The notes: a model not told the origin generated them from the sequence alone. 64,000 nt of DNA from JBKQVT01 sp963727245 (GCA_963727245.1 CAVSFO010000004.1:124001-188000); one strand, 5' to 3'; counted from the first letter of the stretch, positions 1-10,879 are shown. Translations and numbers: made by a program.

Positions 1-2
1 TG

Positions 3-296
3 CTTTCGACAGGCTACATTGCCGGCGGGGCCATCGGGGGCGTGCTCATCTCGTTCTGCAACTTCAGCGAGCCCCTCCTCGACGCGCTGAAGCGTTTTGG
101 CGGCCGCCTTCTCGGCTGGCTCGGCGTGTCGCCGGCCGCGGCCGAGGGAAACCGGCTTCCCCTGGGCGCCTTTGCCGTGCTGGTGGCGATGATGGTGCTG
201 GTCGGCATGGGCTGGATCATGAAAAATAAAAACACACCCTCCACCGGCCCCGGCACCCCGAACCCTCCCGACGCCTGGGACATAGAAGACTCATAG
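3..296 (+). CDS. OPT-family oligopeptide transporter, C-terminal fragment
   Basis: The reading frame is open from the left edge and ends at TAG 294-296, so only the C-terminus is present. The visible residues begin LSTGYIAGGAIGGVLISF, a Gly/Ala-rich membrane segment typical of the last part of OPT/YSL-type proton-coupled oligopeptide or metal-chelate transporters. A second hydrophobic helix (LPLGAFAVLVAMMVLVGMGW) lies near the end and is followed by a short polar cytoplasmic tail. OPT proteins import peptides or peptide-like metallophores across the inner membrane. The family call rests on this short motif, so it is moderately sure; another polytopic transporter with a similar end is possible. 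Confidence 0.55.
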   Translation, partial: LSTGYIAGGAIGGVLISFCNFSEPLLDALKRFGGRLLGWLGVSPAAAEGNRLPLGAFAVLVAMMVLVGMGWIMKNKNTPSTGPGTPNPPDAWDIEDS

Positions 297-373
297 GGCG
301 GGCACCGTCCGCCGACGTACCGTAAATCTGGTGGTGGGCCATCCCCACCCTGCTAGCCCCAAGGACATCCTCC

Positions 374-2454
374 ATGACGATCAAACAGCGATGGATAGGC
401 GTGACAGGCCTCGTTTTGGCCGCGACGATAGCCGCCGCGGCCCGGGCCGACGAAGGCATGTGGCTTTTCAGCAATCCGCCCAAGAAACTCTTGCAGGAGC
501 GCTATACCTTCGCGCCCCCGGACCAGTGGTATTCCGACCTCCAGCAGGCCTCCGTGCGTTTCAACAGCGGCGGGTCGGGCGAGTTCGTCTCCTCCGACGG
601 ACTGGTCCTGACGAACCATCACATCGGCGTCGACGCCCTGGAGAAGCTCAGCACCCCGGAGAAAAACTACGTGGCCGACGGCTTCTACGCCCGCACGCGC
701 AGCGAAGAGTTGAAGTGCCCGGACGTGGAACTCAACGTGCTGGTGAGCGTCGAGGACGTGACCGCGCGGGTCAACGCGGCGGTCCATGCGGGCAGCAGCC
801 TGGCGGACGCCGAGAAGGCCCGCCGGGCGGTGACCAACACCATCGAGCAGGAGTCGGCCAAGGCGACCGGCCTGCGGAGCGACGTGATTATGCTCTATCA
901 CGGCGGCCTCTACGAGCTCTACCGCTTCAAAAAATATACCGACGTGCGGCTGGTCTTCGCCCCGGAGGATGCCATCGCCTCCTTCGGCGGCGATCCGGAC
1001 AACTTCGAATATCCCCGCTACGACCTGGACATCTGCTTCTTCCGCGTCTATGAGAACGACGCGCCCGCCAAGATCAAGCACTTTCTCAAATGGAACCGCG
1101 CCGGCGTCGCCGACGGCGACTTGATCTTTGTTTCCGGGCACCCCGGCCGCACGGACCGGCAGGACACCATGGCCCACCTGGAACTCCTTCGCGACGTGGC
1201 GACGCCCTTGATCCTCAACGTGCTGCGTCGCCGCGAGGTCCTGCTGTCGGTCTACGGCGCCCGCAGCGACGAGGACGCCCGCGAGGCCCAGGAAGAGCTG
1301 CTGGAAATCCAGAATGGGCGGAAGGCCGCACGTGGGCCGGCTGGCCGGGCTGCAAGACCCGGCGCTGATGGGCGAGAAGCTGGCCGCCGAGACGGCGTTT
1401 CGCAAGGCGGTGGCCGCCGATCCGAAACTTCGGGAGCTGTGCGGTCCGGCCTGGGAGGACATCGCCGCCGCCTTGAAAACGTGGCGCCCGATGTACGTCG
1501 AGGAAAGCCTGCTGGAGCACGGCATGGCCTTCAACAGCCACCTGTTCGGCATCGCCCGCGCCCTCCTCCGCCTGGCCGAAGAAAGCCCCAAGCCCAACGC
1601 CGAGCGGCTCCGCGAGTACCGCGAGTCGAATCGTGCTTCGCTGGAGCAGCAGCTTTTCAGCCCGGCGCCGATCTATGACCGCCTGGAAACCGCCAAGCTG
1701 GCGGATTCGCTGGCCATGCTCATGGAACTCAAGGGGGCGGACGACGAGTTGGTCCGCAAGGTCATGGCGGGCAAATCGCCCTCGCGAGCGGGCCGCCGAG
1801 CTGATCGCCGGCACCAAGCTCAAGGACGTCGCCACGCGCAAGCAGTTGGCCAAGGGCACTCTGGCGGCCGTCGAGGCCGCGCACGACCCCATGATCGAGC
1901 TGGCGCGGCTGGTCGACGCCCCTGCGCGGAAGCTCCGCCACACCGTCGAGGAACTCAGCGAAGCGATGCAGCAGGCCTATGCCAAGCTGGCCAAGGCGCG
2001 GTTCGCCCTGGAAGGGACCAACGTCTATCCGGACGCCACCTTCACCCTGCGATTGGCGTTCGGCGTCGTCGAAGGCTACCGGCACGAGGGCGACCAGTTG
2101 CCGCCCTGGACCACCCTCGGCGGGGCCTACGCCCACGCCGACGAGCACGGCGGCCGACCGCCCTATAACCTGCCGAAACGCTGGCTGGATCGCAAGGACC
2201 GCCTCGACTTGCGCACGCCGCTGAACTTCCTGTCCACCGCCGACATCATCGGCGGCAATTCCGGCAGCCCGGTGGTCAATCGCGCCGGCGAGTTGGTGGG
2301 GGTGATCTTCGACGGCAACCTGCCCTCGTTGGTCTGGGATTTCGTCTACGACGACCGCGAAGGCCGCGCCATCGCCGTCGATGGCCGGGCGATCCAAGAG
2401 GCACTGCGGCGGGTCTACGGCGCCAAGGCCCTGGCCGACGAATTGGGACATTGA
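374..2454 (+). CDS. S46 family serine peptidase (dipeptidyl-peptidase 7/11-like), two frameshifts
   Basis: This is a secreted S46 peptidase, a family that releases dipeptides from the N-termini of peptides in the periplasm. An N-terminal signal peptide (about residues 1-25, ending AAARA) precedes the chymotrypsin-like fold. The catalytic His lies in SSDGLVLTNHH (about residues 73-83), the Asp region in FGGDPDNFEYPRYDLD, and the nucleophile in GGNSGSPVV near the C-terminus. The frame changes near 1318 (GRKA to HVGRLAGL) and near 1785 (AGKSP to RERAAELI); each is explained by one extra base. With both corrected the protein is about 690 residues, the normal family length. The start at 374 follows AAGGACATCCTCC. 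No partner gene is obvious. Confidence 0.85.
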
Positions 2455-2480
2455 GCCTCGGCGGATGGGGAAGATGACCC

Positions 2481-2524
2481 GGGGACTGTCCCAATTTTCG
2501 TCCGACGAAAATGGGACTGTCCCC
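2481..2524. repeat. Palindromic repeat family A (GGGGACAGTCCC type), intergenic copy
   Basis: Two arms, GGGGACTGTCCCAATTTTCG and CGAAAATGGGACTGTCCCC, surround a very short loop. Close copies lie at 6801-6844 and 32057-32100. This copy sits between the S46 peptidase stop and the next promoter. A transcript would form a long hairpin here, so it may also end transcription of the peptidase gene. Confidence 0.85.
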
Positions 2525-2556
2525 CTCGCGCTGCGTGCGCGGGCCGGCATCCATTC

Positions 2557-2585
2557 TTGTCGGCCCGGCGGCTTCTCGCTATAAT
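2557..2585 (+). promoter_or_regulatory. Sigma70-type promoter for the heme biosynthesis genes
   Basis: TTGTCG at 2557-2562 and a perfect TATAAT at 2580-2585 are separated by 17 bases. The box ends about 66 bases before the ATG at 2652. It would drive the flippase/heme A synthase gene and the overlapping heme O synthase gene. Confidence 0.65.
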
Positions 2586-2651
2586 CAGGGTTTGTACGCC
2601 CCTTTTCGGGCTGCTGGCACGGGTGCGCCGCGGTAGGCGGCTTCGTCCACG

Positions 2652-4733
2652 ATGAAACGTTACCTGCGATTTGTCGGACCGATCGTGGTGCTACTGGTCT
2701 TTGCGCTGGCCATTCGGCTGCTTTACGGCATCCTCCATAAATACACCTTCGGGGAGATTGTCAACAGCGTGCGGGAGATCCCCGGCAACTGGATCCTTGC
2801 CGCTCTGGCCTTCACGGTGGTGAATTATGTCATCCTCGTCGGCTACGATTATCTGGCGATTCGCTACGTTCAGGAGCCGCTGGCCCTGTGGAAGGTCGCC
2901 CTGGCCTCCTTTACCGGCTACGCGTGCAGCTACAACATCGGCGCCACCGTGGCGGGCACTTCGGTCCGCTACCGGCTCTACTCGGCCTGGGGACTGCCGC
3001 TCCTGAAGATTCTCCAGTTGCTGGTCATCTTGGGCCTGACGTTCTGGTTCGGGGTGTTTGCCTTGGCAGGGACCATTTTCATTTTTCATCCGCCGCACAT
3101 GCCGGAGATCGACTGCCTGGCCGCTGCCAAGGCCCTTCGCCACCACCCTAGCGATGAGCTCCTGCACAAGGTGGTGATTTGCCTTCAGTGGCTATTTCAG
3201 TACATGCGGCCGATCGGCGTCATTCTGTTGGTGATCGCCGTGGCCTACCTCGCCCTGGCCGCCTGGCACCAGGGATCGGTCAAGCTGCTGCGCTGGACTC
3301 TGCCGGTGCCGCCGTTCAAGTTGACCGTCTACCAGATGGTGGTGGCGGTGGCCGACCTGCTGGTCGCTGCCTGGGTGCTCTACCTGCTCATGCCGCACAT
3401 GACGGGAATCGACTATCCGAAATTTGTGGCGATCTACATGGTGGCCTACGTGATCGTGGTGATCACTCACGTGCCCGGCGGCCTTGGCGTGCTGGAACTC
3501 GTGGTCTTGCTCTTGGTGCCGTGTCAATACGGCTCGCAGGGATTCGCCGCCTTGATCGTCTTCCGCATCATCTACTTTTGGGCGCCGCTGGTGTTGGCCG
3601 CCGTCTTGCTGGTAGGGTACGAAGTGATCTTGCGAAAGCAGTCCCCTCCGCCGACGGCCGACGGCGGGCCGCACGGCGGCGGCGGCGGCGGCGAGCCCAT
3701 GAGCGACCTCTTCGTCGCACAACCCGAGCAGCCCTACCATTGCTGGCCGCACCGGCTGGCGTGGCTGCTGGTCTTGGCCACCTTTCCGCTGCTGCTGGTC
3801 GGGGCCACGGTGACCGGCTACGGGGCCGGCATGTCCGTGCCCGACTGGCCCACCACCTACGGATATTGGTTCTACCCGCTGCACCTGTGGATCCGCGTCT
3901 GGGACCTGTTCCTGGAGCACGGGCATCGCACGCTGGCGCAACTGGTGGGCGCGATCACCGTCGTGCTGGCGGTCCTGGTGTGGAGGCTCGACTCGCGCAG
4001 GGCGGTGCACTGGCTGGCCTTGGCCGCCGTGATCGGAGTGATCCTTCAAGGGACCATCGGCGGGCTGCGCGTCATTGCCGACGAGCGCCTGCTGGCGCGC
4101 CTGCACGGCTGCACCGCACCGCTGCTGTTTACGCTCTTTGCCGCCTTGGTGTCGGTAACATCCCGCCGCTGGCTGACGGCGCCCGCCGCCGGCGAGTCGG
4201 CGTCCGCGGGGCGACTGCACCGGCTGCTGTGGGCGATTACCGCGGCAATCTACGTCGAGATCATGGTAGGCACCCAATTGCGTCCGCCTTCGTTCGCCGT
4301 CGGCGGCAATTGGTTCGCCTTGCTGGTTTGGACGAAGGTCATCGTCGCCGCGTCGATCGCCGCCGCGCTGGCGTGGCTGTGGTTCAAGGCGGGAGAAGAG
4401 GGAAAAGGTGACAGGCACCTTTTGCCGGCACGGCCCTCTGGGTGCTTCGCACAAAAGGTGCCTGTCACCTTTTCCCTCGTCCGCCTCGTCCGCCTCCTCG
4501 TCCTGTTGTTTGCGATTCAAATCATTCTGGCCTGCGCCACTTGGGTGACGCACTACGGTTGGCCCGCCTGGTTCACCTCTTGCTTCGGAGCGGTCAAGTA
4601 CACGGTGGTCGAGATGGGCCGCTGGCAGGTCGTGCTCACGACGCTGCACGTCGGCACCGGCTCGCTGTGCCTGGCCGCCTCCGCGACAGTCTTGTTATGG
4701 TCGTATCGCCTGGGGCGAGATTCAACGCCGTGA
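2652..4733 (+). CDS. Fusion of UPF0104/LPG-synthase-type membrane protein with heme A synthase (COX15/CtaA)
   Basis: One uninterrupted frame of 693 residues. Residues 1 to about 330 are a multi-helix protein like the UPF0104/YbhN (lysylphosphatidylglycerol synthase membrane) family. A Pro/Gly-rich linker follows. From Met350 (ATG at 3699) the protein matches COX15, the inner-membrane enzyme that oxidises heme O to heme A: MSVPDWPTTYGYW, HGHRTLAQLVGA, GGLRVIADERLLARLHG and a second His-containing half. The two parts may be separate genes joined by a sequencing indel in the GGC-rich linker, but no stop is visible. A palindromic repeat adds about 25 in-frame residues near 584-608. The last codon overlaps the start of ctaB, and heme A made here would serve the cytochrome oxidase encoded downstream on the other strand. 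Confidence 0.8.
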   Translation: MKRYLRFVGPIVVLLVFALAIRLLYGILHKYTFGEIVNSVREIPGNWILAALAFTVVNYVILVGYDYLAIRYVQEPLALWKVALASFTGYACSYNIGATVAGTSVRYRLYSAWGLPLLKILQLLVILGLTFWFGVFALAGTIFIFHPPHMPEIDCLAAAKALRHHPSDELLHKVVICLQWLFQYMRPIGVILLVIAVAYLALAAWHQGSVKLLRWTLPVPPFKLTVYQMVVAVADLLVAAWVLYLLMPHMTGIDYPKFVAIYMVAYVIVVITHVPGGLGVLELVVLLLVPCQYGSQGFAALIVFRIIYFWAPLVLAAVLLVGYEVILRKQSPPPTADGGPHGGGGGGEPMSDLFVAQPEQPYHCWPHRLAWLLVLATFPLLLVGATVTGYGAGMSVPDWPTTYGYWFYPLHLWIRVWDLFLEHGHRTLAQLVGAITVVLAVLVWRLDSRRAVHWLALAAVIGVILQGTIGGLRVIADERLLARLHGCTAPLLFTLFAALVSVTSRRWLTAPAAGESASAGRLHRLLWAITAAIYVEIMVGTQLRPPSFAVGGNWFALLVWTKVIVAASIAAALAWLWFKAGEEGKGDRHLLPARPSGCFAQKVPVTFSLVRLVRLLVLLFAIQIILACATWVTHYGWPAWFTSCFGAVKYTVVEMGRWQVVLTTLHVGTGSLCLAASATVLLWSYRLGRDSTP
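4401..4475. repeat. Palindromic repeat family B inside the heme A synthase gene
   Basis: The inverted arms GGAAAAGGTGACAGGCACC and GGTGCCTGTCACCTTTTCC (with flanking T and A runs) are separated by about 29 bases. The element lies within the COX15 coding region and keeps the frame open, translating as a charged loop between two membrane helices. Confidence 0.85.
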
Positions 4734-5578
4734 GCAGCTACTGGTCGCTGGTGCGCCCGCCGATCCTGGCCATGGTGTTGCTGACCATGGTGGCCGCGGC
4801 CTGGATCGCGGGCGGAAAACTTCCGCCGCCGGGCGTGCTGCACGCGCTGCTGGGCGCGGGCCTGGTGATCGCCGGCGCGCTGGCGCTGAACCAGCGGCTC
4901 GATCTCCGCGCCGACGCGAGGATGGCCCGCACGGCCGGCCGGCCGCTCCCCTCCGGCCGGCTTAGCGACGGCCAGGTCACGCGCTTCGGCCTGCTGGCCT
5001 CGGTCGCGGGACTGGCCTATCTGGCCGTGCTGGCCGCGCCGCGGTGGCCGTGCTGGCGGCCGTCAGTTGGCTGCTCTACGTCTGGATCTACACGCCCCTG
5101 AAGTCCGTCACGCTTTGGCAGACGCCCGTCGGCGCGCTGGCCGGCGCCATGCCGGTGCTGTTGGGCGCGGCGGCCGTCGGCGCCCTGGCCAGCCCGGCCG
5201 CTTGGACAGTCTTCGGCATCGTCTTCTGCTGGCAGTTTCCCCACGCCATGGCGATCGCCTGGCTGTACCGCGAGCAATACGCCCTGGCGGAGGTGAAGTT
5301 GGCCACCGTGGTCGATCCCTCGGGCCGGGCCGCCGGCCGGCTGGCGCTGTTGGGGGCCGCCGCGACTCCTGTTGTTGAGCGGTCTGCTTCCCACGGCGCA
5401 GGGCGGGGACGACTGGGGATATATCGCCTGTTCGGCGGTGCTGAACCTGGCGCTGCTGGGCTGTGCGGCCGGTTTTCTGCGGTATCCCGGGGAGACGAGC
5501 GCCCGGCGACTGTTTTGGGCGTCGCTCGGCTATCTCCCCTTGCTGTTGGCCGCCATGTTGCTCTGGCTGCCGCGGTGA
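4730..5578 (+). CDS. ctaB: Protoheme IX farnesyltransferase (heme O synthase), two frameshifts
   Basis: UbiA-superfamily prenyltransferase that adds farnesyl to heme B to make heme O, the substrate of heme A synthase encoded just upstream. The polyprenyl diphosphate-binding motif NQRLDLRADARMARTAGRPL fits NxxxDxxxD with the COX10-type MxRTxxRP extension. A second conserved region, FCWQFPHAMAIAWLYREQY, is typical of COX10. The GTG start at 4730 overlaps the upstream TGA (GTGA), indicating translational coupling. The frame changes near 5040 and near 5365, leaving three pieces that together give about 282 residues, the normal length. It converges with coxD, 10 bases away. Confidence 0.88.
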
Positions 5579-5587
5579 AGGGGGATG

Positions 5588-5941
5588 TTACCGCCAGTTG
5601 TCGATCGTCGGCGCGTACTGCAACGTGTCCATCAGCGTCAGCGATAGGAACACGGCCAGGAAGACCAAGGCAGTCACAAAGATCAAAGCGTAGAAGGGAT
5701 TGTCGTAGCGCAGGTGCATGAAGTAGAGCGCCACCAGCGACGCCTTCACCGTGGCGATGCCGATGGCGATCCAAAGGTTCCACTGGCCCAAATCGACCCA
5801 CGTGGCCGCCACCGTCAGCGCCGTCAAGGCCAAGAGCACGGCGAAGACGGCGAGCAAGACCCGCACCGGCACAACGTGGGCGATGGTCTCGCCGTGGGCG
5901 GGCGAAGCGGAAAGCGGGTTGGCGCTGGAGTCGTATGCCAT
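5588..5941 (-). CDS. Cytochrome c oxidase subunit IV family protein
   Basis: A 117-residue protein starting MAYDSSANPLSAS; an in-frame start 36 bases further upstream is less likely. Three hydrophobic helices (VLLAVFAVLLALTALTVAA, IGIATVKASLVALYFMHL, LIFVTALVFLAVFLSLTL) match the small prokaryotic subunit IV (COX4_pro/CyoD-like) of heme-copper oxidases. The subunit is not catalytic and probably stabilises the complex. It is the last gene of the long - strand respiratory operon, following coxC. Confidence 0.85.
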   Translation of the reverse strand: MAYDSSANPLSASPAHGETIAHVVPVRVLLAVFAVLLALTALTVAATWVDLGQWNLWIAIGIATVKASLVALYFMHLRYDNPFYALIFVTALVFLAVFLSLTLMDTLQYAPTIDNWR

Positions 5942-5964
5942 GGTCGGCCGCCTTCTTCCTTTGC

Positions 5965-6033
5965 GTAGGTCAGGCACACCGTGCCTGACACCGTGTTTCT
6001 TCGTCGCCGTCAGGCACGGCGTGCCTGACCTAC
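5965..6033. repeat. Palindromic repeat family C (GTCAGGCACGGTGCCTGAC)
   Basis: GTAGGTCAGGCACACCGTGC and its inverted copy ending GTGCCTGACCTAC flank about 20 bases. Each arm is itself palindromic. The element fills the gap between the coxC stop (6039) and the coxD start (5941), so a coxCD transcript would carry this hairpin. Confidence 0.85.
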
Positions 6034-6038
6034 AGAAC

Positions 6039-6776
6039 CTAATGGATCAAGTACAACAACGGGAACAGGTAAATCCAGATCATGTCGACCAGGTGCCAAT
6101 ACAGGCCAACGTAGTCCACCGGGCCGAAATAATGGCTGCCGAACCGCCCGCGGATGGCCCCGGAAAGGATCCAGCCGATGGCGCCCATGCCGGCCAGGAC
6201 GTGGACGGCGTGCAGGCCGGTCATGAGGAAATAGATGCTGAAGAAAATGCCCACGTGCCTGGGCTGGATGCCGGCGGGGACCTCTGCGGGCGGAGAAGCG
6301 GGCTGGGCGGTCTTGGCCAGCCGCGATTGCTCCAGGTGCGGATCGTACTTGCTGGCCCACAGCAGCCCCTCGCGCCACTTGCTCCGATATTCGATGTACT
6401 TGACACTCAGGAAGCCGCAGGCGCAGAAGAGCGTGAGCACCAGGCAGAGGATCAGGCCGCGGCGCCGGTCGGTCTCGGCGCAGCGGACGCCCCAGGCCAT
6501 CGTCAGGCTGCTGAGGATGAGCACGCAGGTATTCAGGCCGCCCAGGTTCTTGTCGAGGAAGCGGTGGGCGTAGATGAAGATTTCCGGATGGTTGGCGCGG
6601 TAGACGGCGTAGACGCAGAACAGTCCGCCGAAGAGCAGGATCTCGGTCAACAGGAAGATCCACATACCCAGCTTGCCGGCGTCGTACTGCTGCCGGTAGG
6701 AGCGGAAATGATGGGCCAGAAAATGCGGCTCGCCGGCGGCGTGCGGCTCGTTATGGGCTCGATTGGCGTTGTTCAT
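6039..6776 (-). CDS. Cytochrome c oxidase subunit III
   Basis: A 245-residue heme-copper oxidase subunit III, the integral membrane subunit that stabilises the core and its proton uptake. About five hydrophobic helices are visible, with the family motifs KLGMWIFLLTEILLFGG near residue 35, GLHAVHVLAGM and a C-terminal YWHLVDMIWIYLFPLLYL. The loop between the third and fourth helices (about 140-175) is longer and richer in Pro and Ala than in mitochondrial COX3. It lies between coxA and coxD in the operon. Confidence 0.93.
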   Translation of the reverse strand: MNNANRAHNEPHAAGEPHFLAHHFRSYRQQYDAGKLGMWIFLLTEILLFGGLFCVYAVYRANHPEIFIYAHRFLDKNLGGLNTCVLILSSLTMAWGVRCAETDRRRGLILCLVLTLFCACGFLSVKYIEYRSKWREGLLWASKYDPHLEQSRLAKTAQPASPPAEVPAGIQPRHVGIFFSIYFLMTGLHAVHVLAGMGAIGWILSGAIRGRFGSHYFGPVDYVGLYWHLVDMIWIYLFPLLYLIH

Positions 6777-6800
6777 GGCAATCCCGCGCGTGTGTCCGAA

Positions 6801-6844
6801 GGGGACAGTCCCATTTTCGTTGCACGAAAATTGGGACAGTCCCC
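6801..6844. repeat. Palindromic repeat family A, between coxA and coxC
   Basis: GGGGACAGTCCCATTTTCGT and ACGAAAATTGGGACAGTCCCC form a nearly perfect hairpin in the short gap between the coxA stop and the coxC start. It is the same family as 2481-2524. Confidence 0.85.
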
Positions 6845-6854
6845 GGTTATGGCG

Positions 6855-8501
<1,647 letters not shown>

Positions 8502-8511
8502 GGCTGATTCT

Positions 8512-8616
8512 GGTCCCCTCTCCCTCCGGGAGAGGGCGAGGGTGAGGGCGAACTATTCATGGCGTTGTATTCCAAGATTGACAATCTTTCTGTCCTCGCC
8601 CGGAGGGAGAGGAAAC
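8512..8616. repeat. Family H repeats (CCCTCTCCCTCCGGGAGAGGG) between coxB and coxA
   Basis: A full copy at about 8512-8549 (arms around CTCCCTCCGGGAGAGGG followed by GAGGGTGAGGGC) and a partial inverted copy at about 8593-8616. They occupy the 116-base gap between coxB and coxA. Other copies lie at 20062, 20606, 33018 and 58024. Confidence 0.75.
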
Positions 8617-8617
8617 T

Positions 8618-9610
8618 TCATTTCAGCGACTTGATGAATTCGATCAGGGCCGTGATGTCCTTGTCGCTGAGCTTGCCTTTGAAAGTCGGCATCACGGGTT
8701 GAAAGCCCTTGACGATCTTGGCGTCGGGCTCCAGGATCGACTCGCGGATATAATTGTCTTCGACCATGACCGGGGCCATGCCTTCGAGCTGCACCGGGTG
8801 GCCGTAGATGCCTTTGAAGCTCGGGCCCGTCCCCGCCGTCCCGTCGAGCGAGTGGCACTGCGCAGGCGTGCTGCTCATAGAGCCGTTTGCCCCGTTGGAC
8901 CGGGGTGAGGTTGCTGGTGCGCTCGGCGGCGTCGCTGAGCCACTTCTGATACTCGCCGGGCGGATGCACCACCAACTGGGTCACCATGTCGGAATGCTGG
9001 GTGCCGCAATACTCGGAGCAGAGCAACTCGTAATTGCCCACCTTGTTGGCGCGAAACCAGGTCCGCGAATCGCGCCCCGGCACCACGTCCATCTTCACCC
9101 GCAGCGCGGGAATGAACAGGCTGTGAATCACGTCCTGCGAGGTCATGATCAGCAGCACCGGCTCATCGACGGGGACGTGGAGTTCGCTATCGACGTAGCC
9201 GTTCGTGTACTCGAAGAGCCACTTCCATTGCTCGCCGGTGACGCGGATTTCCCGCGCCCCTCCGGCGCATTGCGCAACTCCAGGTAGCCGGTGAACCCGC
9301 GATAAAACAGGATGACGACGATGGCCAGGGGAATGCCCGTCCACACGATCTCCAGCAGCGTGTTGTGGCTGGGCGATGCGGCCGGCGCCGCCTGCGGCCG
9401 GCGGCGATAGACGACCACGAACACCGCCATCAGCACCACGATGAGGAGGAAGAAGAACGTGGAAATCCAAAGCAGGAACTGGAACAGGTCGTCGACCACC
9501 CCCGCGTGGGACGATACCGGCGGCGGCAGCCAGAAGGACCCGTCGCCTTGGCATCGCGACAGCCAGCCGAGGGAGTCAATCGCCTGGAAAAGATGGCACG
9601 GCGACATCAT
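8618..9610 (-). CDS. Cytochrome c oxidase subunit II with fused cytochrome c domain (caa3 type), two frameshifts
   Basis: Accepts electrons from cytochrome c or complex III and passes them to subunit I through CuA. Two N-terminal helices (about 35-60 and 85-105) are followed by a cupredoxin domain with the CuA motif CSEYCGTQHSDM. A C-terminal class I cytochrome c domain follows: heme motif C-A-x-C-H restored across the frame break at about 8870, and Met in PVMPTFKGKL. The other frame break is near 9255 (APEG/GREIRVTGEQWKW). The corrected length is about 330 residues. The start ATG at 9610 overlaps the sco1 stop (ATGA). The electron route is probably ACIII to this cytochrome c domain to CuA. 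Confidence 0.9.
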
Positions 9611-10542
9611 GATGCTCCTGCGGGCTGACGGGGAGCTTTCCTGCGGACATCCCTCCGCCAGAAGACCAGCAGCACGCCGCCGAGGACCACAACGCTGAGC
9701 CCGCCGGCCAACTGCATCAAGTGCAAAGCGGCCGGACCATAGCGGCCCGCCGTCTCGTCATAATGGAAGCAGTAGAGCAGGACCTGGTCGAAGGTCGAGC
9801 CGGCCTTGCCCTCGCCCGCCTCGACCAGCGCCAGCCGCAACGTCTGCGGATCGAACTTGACCCCGCCCAAGTAGCGCGACACGCGGCCGTCGGGGGTGCA
9901 GACGATCAGCACGGCGGGATGGACGTACTGCTTGATCGGTTCGGTGATGAGTCGGTAGCCGAAGCCCACGACGCCGGCCACCCGCTTGATGTTCTCGTCG
10001 CGGCCGAGAAGGAAGTGCCAGCCCGCGCCGCTGCCCGGCCGGTCGTAGTACCGCAGGTACTTCTCCTTGGTGAGCCTGGCCCGCTGCGGCGATTCGGCGG
10101 GATCGATGATCACCGTCACAACCTGATATTGCTTTCCCAGGTCCCAGGGCATCGCCCGCAACGCCTCGACCAGGCCGTTGAGTTGCAGGCTGCACAGCAT
10201 GGGGCAGCTCGAATAGTTCATCGTCAGGATGACCGGCCGCTTGCCGTCGAAGCACTGGCCGAGCGTGGCGTCGCGGCCGTCGCACTCGAGGAAGGGAAGC
10301 TGCAAGGGGAGCTGCGCGCCGGGGTGCGGCGTCACGCCGACGCCGTTGAGTTCGGGCGGCGGCGGCTCCTTGCGATCAACCCGGCCGCGGGGTGCCACTG
10401 CTGGCTTGTCCAGCAGTGCCGGGCCATCACAAAGCGCAACACTGCTGGACAAGCCAGCAGTGGCACTCAGGGCGGCGATCAGAACGGCGCAGCACGCCGT
10501 CAACAGCGGCCGCCGCGCATATCCGCGCTTATCGCTTGCCAT
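9607..10542 (-). CDS. SCO1/SenC family copper chaperone
   Basis: A 311-residue thioredoxin-fold protein that delivers copper to CuA of oxidase subunit II, whose gene follows it by a 4-base overlap. It has an N-terminal signal anchor (about 12-32), the copper-binding pair in NYSSCPMLCSLQ, and the downstream His in IKQYVHPAVLIV. A C-terminal transmembrane helix (about 275-297) is followed by a basic tail. The segment ATAGLSSSVALCDGPALLDK in the linker after the signal is the in-frame translation of a palindromic repeat and is not part of the family fold. Confidence 0.9.
   Translation of the reverse strand: MASDKRGYARRPLLTACCAVLIAALSATAGLSSSVALCDGPALLDKPAVAPRGRVDRKEPPPPELNGVGVTPHPGAQLPLQLPFLECDGRDATLGQCFDGKRPVILTMNYSSCPMLCSLQLNGLVEALRAMPWDLGKQYQVVTVIIDPAESPQRARLTKEKYLRYYDRPGSGAGWHFLLGRDENIKRVAGVVGFGYRLITEPIKQYVHPAVLIVCTPDGRVSRYLGGVKFDPQTLRLALVEAGEGKAGSTFDQVLLYCFHYDETAGRYGPAALHLMQLAGGLSVVVLGGVLLVFWRRDVRRKAPRQPAGAS
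10391..10467. repeat. Palindromic repeat family G inside the SCO1 gene
   Basis: GGTGCCACTGCTGGCTTGTC and GACAAGCCAGCAGTGGCAC (with CAGCAGTG and CACTGCTG inner ends) form inverted arms around about 20 bases. The element is translated in frame in the region between the signal peptide and the thioredoxin fold. Confidence 0.85.
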
Positions 10543-10876
10543 GGTCTACCCCCTTTCCCTCGCCGGCCGGCTTCGCCTCCGGCCGTCGGCCGTGGGCCAG
10601 GTCGGCCAGCACCAGGTCCATGGCGCGGTCGATGGGAATGGCCACGATCTTCTTCTTCGCATCGACCCAGGCGTAACTGGCCAGTTTGCCCTGCTGCTCG
10701 GTCTTGAGGTTGATCAGCTCGACTGCCGGCTGCTGGATGACCTTATCATACTCCTGCTGGGCCTCGGCCCGATAGTAGACGACCTGCAAGAACAGCACCA
10801 GCGCCACCAGGCCCAGGACGGCCAGGAGTCCTACGGCGGCGATGACCGGCGTGTTGACGTCGTCGTATTTCGTCAT
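10529..10876 (-). CDS. Small membrane-anchored protein of the ACIII/oxidase operon, function unknown
   Basis: A 115-residue protein with one N-terminal helix (IAAVGLLAVLGLVALVLFLQVVYY, about 12-35) and a polar C-terminal domain with YAWVDAKKKIVAIPIDRAM. I do not recognise a named family. It lies between actF and sco1, overlapping the sco1 start by 14 bases, so it is probably co-translated and may be an accessory subunit or assembly factor of the complex III/oxidase assembly. The fold is likely a small domain on the positive side of the membrane. Confidence 0.7.
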   Translation of the reverse strand: MTKYDDVNTPVIAAVGLLAVLGLVALVLFLQVVYYRAEAQQEYDKVIQQPAVELINLKTEQQGKLASYAWVDAKKKIVAIPIDRAMDLVLADLAHGRRPEAKPAGEGKGVDHGKR

Positions 10877-10879
10877 GGG

